Source: Dehalococcoidales bacterium | GTDB taxonomy: Bacteria > Chloroflexota > Dehalococcoidia > Dehalococcoidales > RBG-16-60-22 | DNA: 5,371 nt | Reading direction: 5' to 3' | NCBI GenBank assembly: GCA_016783105.1 | Contig: JADHXF010000087.1 | Span: 1 to 5,371 of the forward strand | In this document: positions 1 through 5,233 of the stretch, one piece after another | How positions within the stretch are numbered: the stretch's first letter is position 1 | How the letters are laid out: every line of letters begins with the position of its first letter | Program-made: the position numbers and the translations under genes | Notes under the pieces: generated by a model | Database searches by the model: none | Seen by the model: only the letters and a program-made list of their open reading frames with translations | What the model was told of the DNA's origin: nothing

Positions 1-63
1 AACGCCGACATAGTTGCGCACGCCCACGGAACCGTCCGGGCGTGGATAGCCTAGAAAGCCTAT
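1..63 (-). CDS. UxaA-type hydratase/lyase, large subunit (N-terminus only, apparent ATA start)
   Basis: The gene runs off the left edge, so only about 20 codons are visible. They read FLGYPRPDGSVGVRNYVGV after the first two codons. This matches the conserved N-terminus of the catalytic large domain of altronate/galactarate dehydratases and sulfolactate sulfo-lyase SuyB (pattern GYxRxDGxxGVRN). The preceding gene encodes the matching small SAF subunit, as in two-subunit members of the family. In this frame there is a TGA at 78-76, and between it and the conserved peptide there is no ATG, GTG, TTG or CTG. The only candidate is ATA at 63-61, about 6 nt behind a good SD (GGGAGG) and overlapping the upstream stop TAG by two bases. 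Other explanations are a -1 frameshift that fuses the two subunits, or a base error. The family is fairly sure; the substrate cannot be told. Confidence 0.7.
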   Translation of the reverse strand, partial: MGFLGYPRPDGSVGVRNYVGV

Positions 64-368
64 TTTGCACCTCCCTCAGCCCCGGTACTGCCCCTGGTGC
101 TCACCACGTTATGCACGTGCACGTAATCGCCCGCGTTGATGGCCGTGGTGGCCACGCCGATGGCTTCACCATACTTGACTACCGGGGCACCAGACTCAAT
201 ATATGCCAGGCTGAACTTGTGGCCAAAGGGGATTTTCGACGCCAATTTCACCGTCAGCGGTTTACCATCAGCATCAAGCTCAACGCTGCTTCCCGCTTCC
301 AGGTCGGCCAGGGCTGTGGCTACATTGTCCTTATTATTGACTACGATTGCCTTCTCGGTTAACTCCAT
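60..368 (-). CDS. UxaA-type small subunit (SAF domain)
   Basis: This 102-residue protein has the length and sequence of stand-alone small subunits of the UxaA family. Those subunits carry an SAF (antifreeze-like) domain and pair with a roughly 390-residue catalytic subunit in altronate or galactarate dehydratases; SuyA of sulfolactate sulfo-lyase is a relative. Visible hallmarks are NNKDNVATAL (11-20), IPFGHKFSL (46-54) with the conserved Gly-His-Lys, VVKYGEAIG (63-71) and GDYVHVHNV (80-88) followed by S-T-R-G. The start ATG at 368 follows an AAGG-type SD at about 6-8 nt. A promoter with a perfect TATAAT lies just upstream, so the gene may be expressed separately from the dehydrogenase 84 bp before it as well as with it. 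The tail GSTGAEGGAK is low-complexity, and its codons contain the SD of the next gene. Family assignment is strong; substrate is open. Confidence 0.88.
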   Translation of the reverse strand: MELTEKAIVVNNKDNVATALADLEAGSSVELDADGKPLTVKLASKIPFGHKFSLAYIESGAPVVKYGEAIGVATTAINAGDYVHVHNVVSTRGSTGAEGGAK

Positions 369-394
369 ACCGCCTTCCCTGATTGCCGCCAGTC

Positions 395-424
395 ATTATA
401 GCAGACAGACCAGCAGATGCACAA
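395..424 (-). promoter_or_regulatory. Putative sigma70 promoter for the uxaA-like pair
   Basis: Read on the minus strand, TTGTGC (424-419) is followed after 18 bp by a perfect TATAAT (400-395). Transcription would start near 388 and give a leader of about 20 nt to the ATG at 368. The -10 is excellent and the -35 matches only its TTG. It lies in the 84-bp gap between the dehydrogenase stop and the small-subunit start, so it would be an internal operon promoter. This is pattern-based only. Confidence 0.45.
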
Positions 425-452
425 GTATATATCGCCCGGCCGTTAAAGATGA

Positions 453-1562
453 CTAGGCTGCGAGAGCGACTGGCAGTTTAATATCGAGTCGCTCAGCAAC
501 CTGACGTAAATTCTTTACGGTGCGCTCCGGCAGTGGAATGCCGTTCCTGGAGCGCTCTTCGTATGTGCGGCACTCGGGTTCGCCAGGCACGAATATCTCA
601 TCAAACCCGTCCGCCCTGGGCAGCGCCTTGATGCCGTCAATCATCTCGTCGATATCCTTTTTATACTGCTCAAGGTCGGTGAACTGGCTGATATCGACAG
701 CGATGAAAACGCTGTTCTGAATATGGCGGACGATATGCCCCGGGCGCTCACCGATTACCTTAACCTTTTTTTCTTTCAGCGGAGGACCGACTTCCCGACC
801 GTGCAGTGTTGGACCCAGCATCGGATTACCCATCATTACACTGGAGAGGCATTCAAACATCATGGACAGGCCGGAGCCCTTGGCACCGCCAAAGGGGAGC
901 AGAACCGCCGCCTTTTTGGGGTCGGTGGCTGGATTGCCGTCCTTGTCAATCGCCCAGCCCTGAGGTATCGGAATTCCCTTGTCAAGGGCAACGTTGATTT
1001 TGCCCGCTGCAACCATGCTGGTGGCCATGTCCAGCATCAGTGGGCGGTGACGCTTTGCCGGTACCGTAATGGCTATCGGGCTGTTATGTATGCCGGCAGC
1101 TCTGGCGCCGAACGGCGCCATATTGGGCGGGTTGCATACCCAGGTTAGCCCCGCCATCCCCTGCTCCGCCGCCATCAGCGTGTAGTAGCCCATGGCGCCC
1201 TGATGGGTCGTATTGCTGATGGCCGCCCAGCACACCCCCGCCTGCCTCGCTTTTTCCATCGCCCGCTTCACGGTGAAGACGGTGACCACCGGCCCGAAGG
1301 CGCGGTCAGCCTCAACGAAGATGGTAGCCGGTGTCTCCTTCAATACCTGAATATTCGGCTTGGGGTTCATAATGCCCCGGTCTATGTTCTCCAGATACCA
1401 CGGAATCAGACCCACGCCGTGGGAGTCAACTCCCCGGCGGTTGGCCCAGCTCAGCACCGCTGCTTCGGTCTCGGCATCCTGGGGCGGCATACCCATTTTG
1501 GTGAAAACTTCAACGGTAAATTCCTTTAAAGGCTCCCAGGCAAATCGCGTTTCGTTAGCCAT
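453..1562 (-). CDS. Ldh_2 (malate/L-lactate/sulfolactate dehydrogenase-type) NAD(P)-dependent oxidoreductase
   Basis: The protein has 369 residues, slightly longer than most of the family (about 330-360). It belongs to the malate/L-lactate dehydrogenase superfamily (PF02615), which interconverts 2-hydroxy- and 2-oxoacids (or cyclic imino acids) with NAD(P)H in the cytoplasm. Visible motifs are RGVDSHG (43-49), NTTHQGAMGYY (118-127) with the usual active-site His120, NSPIAITVP (160-168), LDMATSMVAAGKI (177-189), GWAIDKDGNPATDP (202-215) and LPFGGAKGSGL (222-232). The C-terminus carries PGEPE and NGIPLPE. An in-frame ORF extends 29 codons further upstream to 1649, but ATG 1562 has a near-perfect SD (AAAGGAGGT) and restores the normal N-terminus, so it is chosen. 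The upstream extension would cross the promoter. Known members act on malate, L-lactate, ureidoglycolate, diketogulonate or sulfolactate. The following UxaA-type lyase genes favour a sugar-acid or sulfolactate role, by inference. Confidence 0.93.
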   Translation of the reverse strand: MANETRFAWEPLKEFTVEVFTKMGMPPQDAETEAAVLSWANRRGVDSHGVGLIPWYLENIDRGIMNPKPNIQVLKETPATIFVEADRAFGPVVTVFTVKRAMEKARQAGVCWAAISNTTHQGAMGYYTLMAAEQGMAGLTWVCNPPNMAPFGARAAGIHNSPIAITVPAKRHRPLMLDMATSMVAAGKINVALDKGIPIPQGWAIDKDGNPATDPKKAAVLLPFGGAKGSGLSMMFECLSSVMMGNPMLGPTLHGREVGPPLKEKKVKVIGERPGHIVRHIQNSVFIAVDISQFTDLEQYKKDIDEMIDGIKALPRADGFDEIFVPGEPECRTYEERSRNGIPLPERTVKNLRQVAERLDIKLPVALAA

Positions 1563-1601
1563 ACTACCTCCTTTGCGGCTGCGTCTAAAATAAACTATCT
1601 G

Positions 1602-1631
1602 ATTGTAATCCGCCCGGTTTCCAGTCGTCAA
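1602..1631 (-). promoter_or_regulatory. Sigma70-like promoter of the Ldh_2 dehydrogenase gene
   Basis: On the minus strand TTGACG (1631-1626) and TACAAT (1607-1602) are separated by 18 bp; each matches its consensus at five of six positions. Transcription would start near 1595, leaving a leader of about 33 nt that contains the strong SD. The -35 overlaps one arm of the palindrome at 1620-1643, so repression or activation at that site is plausible. It means the dehydrogenase need not depend on read-through from the cupin gene. Confidence 0.6.
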
Positions 1632-1643
1632 GCGGCGACTGGA
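1620..1643. repeat. Perfect 8-bp-arm palindrome, possible operator
   Basis: TCCAGTCG (1620-1627) and CGACTGGA (1636-1643) are exact inverted copies separated by 8 bp. The left arm covers part of the -35 box of the dehydrogenase promoter; the right arm covers part of a weaker plus-strand -35. No T-run follows in either direction, so it is not an intrinsic terminator, and it lies upstream of the predicted transcript. Location and symmetry suggest a site for a dimeric regulator. No regulator gene is visible in this window. Confidence 0.5.
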
Positions 1644-1669
1644 CAGCATACAGCAAACAAAGCTAAACT
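1640..1669 (+). promoter_or_regulatory. Weak divergent promoter-like sequence
   Basis: TGGACA (1640-1645, five of six bases of the -35 consensus) and TAAACT (1664-1669, four of six) are 18 bp apart on the plus strand. They point at the small ORF starting at 1688 and sit back-to-back with the dehydrogenase promoter across the palindrome. The predicted start near 1676 would fall inside the weak SD of that ORF, which counts against it. Confidence 0.25.
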
Positions 1670-1687
1670 CTCCAGAGGTTTTATCGC

Positions 1688-1834
1688 GTGGATACTCAAC
1701 AGGAAGTACATCTACTGCATGAAGACACCGCCGAATATGACCCCTGGCTTAAACTGATACTCGGTGGCACAAGGGATATAAAGATCATCTATTCTTTCTT
1801 TTATTTTCCGCCCAGATATTCCTTTGTTCTCTGA
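1688..1834 (+). pseudogene. Short plus-strand ORF, probable 5' remnant of a truncated gene (unknown)
   Basis: A GTG start at 1688, with a weak AGAGG SD about 9 nt upstream, opens 48 codons ending at TGA 1832-1834. The first part contains HLLHEDTAEYDPWLKLILGG, an acidic then Trp/Leu-rich stretch that reads like the beginning of a membrane-associated protein, just before a first transmembrane helix. From about 1772 it changes to an unconvincing aromatic-rich tail, and the last 34 bases overlap the 3' end of the cupin gene on the other strand. This is consistent with a gene truncated by deletion. It could also be a chance ORF or a real very small gene. I do not recognise the family with certainty. 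Confidence 0.3.
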
Positions 1835-2208
1835 GCCAGCGCGCTTAACAGCTCGTTCAGCTTCAGCGGCGGGATGTACACGCAGAATATCTTTAGCGTT
1901 TCGGTCTCGCTCGTGTTCCGGCACTCGTGCTCCACACCCTTGGGAGCGATGATGACCGAGTCCGTTTCCAGCTTGACCGCTTTGCCATCCATCAGGCACT
2001 CGCCGCGCCCGACAAAGTGCATAATCTCGTCACTGTCCGGATGGGTGTGTTTACCGGTGCCGCTTCCCGCCGGTATGTGAGAGAAGAGCACGGTGGCCGT
2101 TTCATAACCCGTTGTCTCGGGGCAGGCAATGAGCTTCAGGTACCGTTCACTCGGGGGATCCACCTTTGCCGCCGGAAATTCCCATCCGCGATAGACCTGT
2201 ACTGACAT
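1801..2208 (-). CDS. Single-domain cupin protein
   Basis: This 135-residue protein is a one-domain cupin with a complete metal site. Motif 1 (48-69) has the ligands His54, His56 and Glu61 (K-H-T-H-P-D-S-D-E). Motif 2 (83-98) is DSVIIAPKGVEHECRN, giving His94. Small cupins of this kind bind Fe, Mn, Zn or Ni and may be dioxygenases, isomerases, decarboxylases or sensors, so the reaction cannot be stated. The N-terminal residues (GWEFPAAKVDPPSERYLK) resemble those that complete the barrel by domain swapping in related dimers. The ATG at 2208 follows a strong AAGGAGG. It is first in the minus-strand series leading to the dehydrogenase and UxaA-type genes, but a 238-bp gap with its own promoter follows, so functional linkage is only suggested. 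It is divergent from the hydrolase operon. Confidence 0.88.
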   Translation of the reverse strand: MSVQVYRGWEFPAAKVDPPSERYLKLIACPETTGYETATVLFSHIPAGSGTGKHTHPDSDEIMHFVGRGECLMDGKAVKLETDSVIIAPKGVEHECRNTSETETLKIFCVYIPPLKLNELLSALAQRTKEYLGGK

Positions 2209-2223
2209 AGCGCCTCCTTTTCC

Positions 2224-2251
2224 TTTATATTACAAGTTTCTTACAAGTCAA
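2224..2251 (-). promoter_or_regulatory. Sigma70-like promoter of the cupin gene
   Basis: On the minus strand TTGACT (2251-2246) and TATAAA (2229-2224) are 16 bp apart; both match the consensus at five of six positions. The predicted start, near 2217, would leave a leader of only about 10 nt, with the SD almost at the 5' end. That is tight but possible. A further TATAAT on this strand (2281-2276) lacks a convincing -35. The spacer of the main candidate contains an 11-bp-period direct repeat. Confidence 0.4.
2230..2248. repeat. Direct repeat TTACAAGT, 11-bp period
   Basis: Two exact copies of TTACAAGT (2230-2237 and 2241-2248) are separated by TTC, so they repeat every 11 bp, about one helical turn. 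They lie between the -10 and -35 boxes of the cupin promoter, the second overlapping the -35 by 3 bp. Such spacing is typical of sites bound head-to-tail by OmpR/PhoB-type regulators. Eight-base repeats in AT-rich DNA can also be chance. Confidence 0.4.
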
Positions 2252-2252
2252 T

Positions 2253-2300
2253 TTGCGAGCCAATTCCTAATTGTATTATAACGCGCAGGCTGCCTATAAT
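2253..2300 (+). promoter_or_regulatory. Promoter region of the hydrolase-cupin operon (two candidates)
   Basis: Two overlapping sigma70-like options face the hydrolase. TTGCGA (2253-2258) with TATAAC (2277-2282), spacer 18, would give a leader of about 34 nt. TTGTAT (2271-2276) with a perfect TATAAT (2295-2300), spacer 18, would give a leader of only about 16 nt. The gene has a poor SD (GGATGG about 8-10 nt before the ATG), so either short or weakly initiated translation is expected. Confidence 0.45.
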
Positions 2301-2322
2301 AAAATCGGATGGTACTAAAGTC

Positions 2323-3117
2323 ATGGATAATAGCATCTTTATGATTCACGGTATGTGGAACGGTGGCTGGTGCTGGAAGGAGTTCCGTAATTTTTTCGAG
2401 GGCAAGGGATATAGCTGCTTCACGCCGACCCTGCGCTTCCATGATGTCGACCCGAAAGAACCACCCCATCCCGAACTCGGTACCACCAGCCTGCTCGACT
2501 ACGCCGCCGACCTGGAGAACGAAATCAGGAAACTCGACCACCCGCCCATTATCATAGGGCATTCTATGGGAGGGCTGCTGGCCCAGATTCTGGGCAGCCG
2601 GGGACTGGCCAGAGCCCTGGTTCTGCTGGCGCCGGCGCCACCAAGAGGCATTATAGCGCTGAAACCATCATCGTTCCGGGGAGTCTGGTCCTGCATAACC
2701 AGGCGGTGCTTCTGGCGCAAGCCCTGCCGACAGACCTATAATGAAGCCGTTTACTCAACAATGAACCTGCTCCCCGCCGAAAAACAAAAAGAAACGTATG
2801 AAAAGATGGTATCCGAGTCCGGACGGGCAGTGTTTGAAATCGGCCTCTGGTTTCTGGATAGCAACAGAGCTTCAGAGGTCGACGCTTCCAAAGTCACCTG
2901 TCCTGCTCTCGTGATTGGTGGCACCCAGGACCGTCTCGTGCCGACGTCAACAGTGCGTAAAATAGCGCGAAGATATAAAGGGTTGGCCACCTACCATGAG
3001 TATGCCGACCACGCGCACAAGATCCTCACGGAACCGGGCTGGCAGGACATTGCCGAGGATATTGCTGGCTGGCTCAAAACGGCATTGAACGGAGAATATA
3101 AAGAAAACCAGCAGTGA
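2323..3117 (+). CDS. Alpha/beta-fold hydrolase (serine esterase/lipase-like)
   Basis: The 264-residue protein is a complete cytoplasmic alpha/beta hydrolase without signal peptide. The N-terminal strand and oxyanion-hole loop are MIHGMWNGGWCW (7-18), typical of the family's HGxWxxxWCW subset. The nucleophile elbow GHSMGG (79-84) gives Ser81, followed by a cap region of about residues 110-185. The acid is Asp203 in GGTQDRLVP, and the catalytic His is most likely His232 in HAHKILTEPGW, with His230 as an alternative. The C-terminal helix ends EDIAGWLKTAL. All triad residues are present, so it should be active, probably on an ester, thioester or C-C bond. The substrate cannot be deduced, because related folds include esterases, hydroxynitrile lyases and dehalogenases. 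It is the first gene of a two-gene operon with the cupin 12 bp downstream. ATG 2323 is chosen because an ATG at 2309 is out of frame and the family N-terminus starts here. Confidence 0.9.
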   Translation: MDNSIFMIHGMWNGGWCWKEFRNFFEGKGYSCFTPTLRFHDVDPKEPPHPELGTTSLLDYAADLENEIRKLDHPPIIIGHSMGGLLAQILGSRGLARALVLLAPAPPRGIIALKPSSFRGVWSCITRRCFWRKPCRQTYNEAVYSTMNLLPAEKQKETYEKMVSESGRAVFEIGLWFLDSNRASEVDASKVTCPALVIGGTQDRLVPTSTVRKIARRYKGLATYHEYADHAHKILTEPGWQDIAEDIAGWLKTALNGEYKENQQ

Positions 3118-3129
3118 GAAGGGAGCGTC

Positions 3130-3477
3130 ATGGCACAAGATAATAAGGAAAAAGGTGCCGGCATACCCGCCGAGCGAGTTCTGGAAATGGCCGACCTCAT
3201 CGAATACCAGGAAGGCTCGGTGGTCAGCCGGACTATAATCGACCAGCAAACCGGCACGCTAACGCTATTTGCCTTTGCCATCGGGCAGGGATTGAGCGAG
3301 CATACGGCACCGTTTGATGCCCTCGTTTACCTTTTAGACGGTGAAGCTGATATCGCCATCGCCGGCCAGTCCTACCGGTTACGCAAAGGGGAAATGATAA
3401 TCATGCCCGCCAATAAACCCCACGCCCTGGAAGCAATAGATAAATTCAAGATGCTGCTGGTTATGATACGACCCTAA
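3130..3477 (+). CDS. Small cupin-domain protein with a reduced metal site
   Basis: A 115-residue single-domain cupin starts 12 bp after the hydrolase stop, with a GGGAG SD, so the two are almost certainly co-transcribed. The core runs from about 42 to 114. Motif 1 is GQGLSEHTAPFDALVYLLDG (52-71), which keeps only one His (His58) where the classic motif has HxH, and there is no clear Glu ligand. Motif 2 is KGEMIIMPANKPHAL (86-100), giving His98. The pattern EHTAPFDALVYLLDGEA then MPANKPHAL is typical of a family of short cupins seen in many anaerobes, so the reduced site appears to be a family trait and not decay here. It may bind metal with fewer protein ligands, bind a small ligand without catalysis, or regulate. 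Function is unknown. It is unrelated in detail to the cupin at 1801-2208. Confidence 0.87.
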   Translation: MAQDNKEKGAGIPAERVLEMADLIEYQEGSVVSRTIIDQQTGTLTLFAFAIGQGLSEHTAPFDALVYLLDGEADIAIAGQSYRLRKGEMIIMPANKPHALEAIDKFKMLLVMIRP

Positions 3478-3535
3478 CGCCCGAGGACGCGGTAGAACCG
3501 CCCGGATTCTCTGTGGCCCCAATTCACCAAGGCTA

Positions 3536-5086
3536 CTAAGAAGGCATATCTGGTAAGTAGTCCGCCGGTTTTTTCTTGCTTATCTGTTTTGCCGTCGTTT
3601 TCGGCAGCGATTTGGTGAAAAAGACCCTTTTCGGCAATTTATAGTCTGCCATGCGGCTCTGACAGAAATTCCGTATCTCCTGCTCGGTGGCATCAAAGCC
3701 GCTCTTTAGCTGGACAACCGCGCCCACAATCTCACCACGCAGCTTGTCCGGGATGCCCACAACGGCCGCCCTGGCCACCTTATAATAGCTGCACAGCACC
3801 TCTTCAATGTCACCCGGCCAGATATTCTGGCCCTTCAGGATAATCATGTCCTTCTTCATGCCAGTGAGATAAAGATAATCGTCTTCATCAACATAACCCA
3901 GGTCGCCAGTCTGGAGCCACTCGTTTTTTATCTCCCTGGCGGTATCCTGAGGGTTATTGTAGTAGCCTTCCATGATAGGTCCCCGGACGACTATCTCACC
4001 CGCCTGCTTGGGGGGTAATATACCGCCTTTATCGTCTGCCGCCCGTATTTCCCATCCGGGCAGGGCCCTTCCCGATGAACCCGGTTTCCTCGAGTCGCCC
4101 ATAGGATGATGGGTGATGTGAGATACCGACTCGGTAAGTCCCCAGACATCAAGGACATCAGCGCCGTAGTACTGCTTGAACTTCTCTATTATTTCAAGGG
4201 TCAGCGTGGCCCCACCGCTGCCCCATAATCGAACCGAGCTGGTGTCATATCTCAAACCTTCACGCTCAGCAACGTTGATAGCCAGCGCGTAGATGTAAGG
4301 CACCCCGAGATACATGGTTCCCTTTTCGCGCTCGATGGTTTCCAGAAAACTGGATATCGACCGACCTGTACCCGGCACGATAACCACCGTGCTCCCCTTC
4401 TGAATGGAGCCCAGCATTACCGAAGCCAGCCCAAACATGTGGTACATGGGCAGCGCAAACATCATCATCCTGTCTTCTTCTGTCTGCTGAAACCCATCAC
4501 CGGAAACAATCGCCTCAAAAACCAGGCTCCGATGGGTAAGCATTGTTCCCCGGGGATGATTCGTCGGCCCGCTGGTGTAGGAAATAACACCGATGTCATC
4601 CGGTTTCAGTCCAACATTCACCTCCTCCTCGGAACTGTTCGCCATTATCTCCCCGTAGCTGGGGAATTTTCCCTCATGCCTGGCGTCCAGGTCTATCACG
4701 TGCTGGATTGATTCAAATCGGGAAAGGAATGGCACCACAGGTTCCAGCAGGTCGCTTTCCGCCACCAGTATCTTCGGCTTACAGCTGCCAGTGACAAAGC
4801 CCAGCTCATTAACCTTATAACGGACGTCCAGCGGTACGGGGATGGCACCAGCTTTCACCGTGCCAAAGTAAATGTTTACGAATTCCGGGCTGTTAGCCAT
4901 CAGAGTCGCCACGCGGTCACCTTTTCTCACCCCCATGTCAAGCAACGCATTAGCCACCTTGTTGGCAGCCTTGTCCAGCTCAGCGTAGCAAACGCGGCGC
5001 TCGCCGCAGACAATAGCGGTCCTGCCGGCAAAATCCTCAGCCGCTACTTCAAGCATCTGTTTCAAGTTAGCTATCTTTTTCACCAT
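3536..5086 (-). CDS. AMP-forming acyl-CoA synthetase / acid-CoA ligase (ANL superfamily)
   Basis: The 516-residue protein has the usual length of medium- or long-chain acyl-CoA synthetases and relatives. These adenylate a carboxylic acid with ATP and transfer it to CoA. Motifs in order are an N-terminal AMP-binding domain with LDVRYKVNELGF (86-97); P-loop YTSGPTNHPRGTMLTH (170-185); LPMYHMFG (212-219); GGATL near 291-295; WGLTES (315-320); TGDLGYVDEDDYLYLTG (393-409); hinge region KKDMIILKGQNIWPGDIEEVL (411-431); and C-terminal KTTAKQISKK (497-506), where Lys500 should be the adenylation lysine. The P-loop differs from the common SGTTGxPKG at several positions, and GR before KD is GM. The frame stays open upstream to 5173, but that part translates the tRNA-Leu gene. 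ATG 5086 is preferred because GAGG lies 7 nt before it; ATG 5098 begins on the last tRNA base and lacks an SD. The acid substrate is not predictable. Confidence 0.92.
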   Translation of the reverse strand: MVKKIANLKQMLEVAAEDFAGRTAIVCGERRVCYAELDKAANKVANALLDMGVRKGDRVATLMANSPEFVNIYFGTVKAGAIPVPLDVRYKVNELGFVTGSCKPKILVAESDLLEPVVPFLSRFESIQHVIDLDARHEGKFPSYGEIMANSSEEEVNVGLKPDDIGVISYTSGPTNHPRGTMLTHRSLVFEAIVSGDGFQQTEEDRMMMFALPMYHMFGLASVMLGSIQKGSTVVIVPGTGRSISSFLETIEREKGTMYLGVPYIYALAINVAEREGLRYDTSSVRLWGSGGATLTLEIIEKFKQYYGADVLDVWGLTESVSHITHHPMGDSRKPGSSGRALPGWEIRAADDKGGILPPKQAGEIVVRGPIMEGYYNNPQDTAREIKNEWLQTGDLGYVDEDDYLYLTGMKKDMIILKGQNIWPGDIEEVLCSYYKVARAAVVGIPDKLRGEIVGAVVQLKSGFDATEQEIRNFCQSRMADYKLPKRVFFTKSLPKTTAKQISKKKPADYLPDMPS

Positions 5087-5097
5087 AATGGGCCTCA

Positions 5098-5179
5098 TGG
5101 GGAAGGGGGGACTCGAACCCCCACGTCTTGCGACACCAGATCCTAAATCTGGCCCGTCTGCCAATTCCGGCACTTCCCC
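5098..5179 (-). tRNA. trnL: tRNA-Leu, anticodon UAG
   Basis: A complete class II cloverleaf reads on the minus strand. The acceptor stem is GGGGAAG (5179-5173) with CTTCCCC (5105-5099), and the discriminator is A at 5098. The anticodon stem CCAGA/TCTGG (5152-5148 with 5140-5136) encloses the loop TTTAGGA, so the anticodon at 5145-5143 is UAG, decoding CUA and other CUN leucine codons. An extra arm of the GTC-GCAA-GAC type gives the long variable region expected for Leu. The T arm is GGGGG-TTCGAGT-CCCCC (5122-5106). CCA is not encoded and must be added after transcription. The 3' end is 11 bp from the start codon of the acyl-CoA synthetase on the same strand. Confidence 0.96.
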
Positions 5180-5233
5180 GAGCTATAGTATCGATGCAGT
5201 GTCTCTCTGGGGTAAAGACAACTGTTAAGTAAT

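Noticed and set aside
42..456. Two overlapping plus-strand ORFs over the uxaA-like small subunit
   Set aside because: They are antisense shadows of a clear conserved gene and show no family motifs or SD.
723..1593. Several plus-strand ORFs opposite the dehydrogenase gene
   Set aside because: They are antisense to a conserved coding sequence and are low-complexity in composition, with no recognisable domain.
1563..1649. N-terminal extension of the dehydrogenase to an upstream ATG at 1649
   Set aside because: The extension runs through the promoter and part of the palindrome and has no SD. The ATG at 1562 has a near-perfect SD and gives the family's normal N-terminus.
1712..1999. Minus-strand ORF overlapping the end of the cupin gene
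   Set aside because: Most of it is the cupin gene read in another frame. The tail beyond 1801 lies opposite the more protein-like plus-strand frame and has no start or SD of its own.
2248..2562. Minus-strand ORF crossing the divergent promoter into the hydrolase gene
   Set aside because: It is antisense to the hydrolase N-terminus and spans two promoters.
3489..3501. GCGGT-AGA-ACCGC hairpin between the convergent cupin and synthetase genes, considered as a terminator
   Set aside because: The stem is only 5 bp and no T-run follows on either strand. Termination in this 58-bp convergent gap is expected, but the sequence does not show a clear intrinsic terminator.
5087..5173. N-terminal extension of the acyl-CoA synthetase
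   Set aside because: It is the translation of the tRNA-Leu gene; no family member has such an N-terminus.
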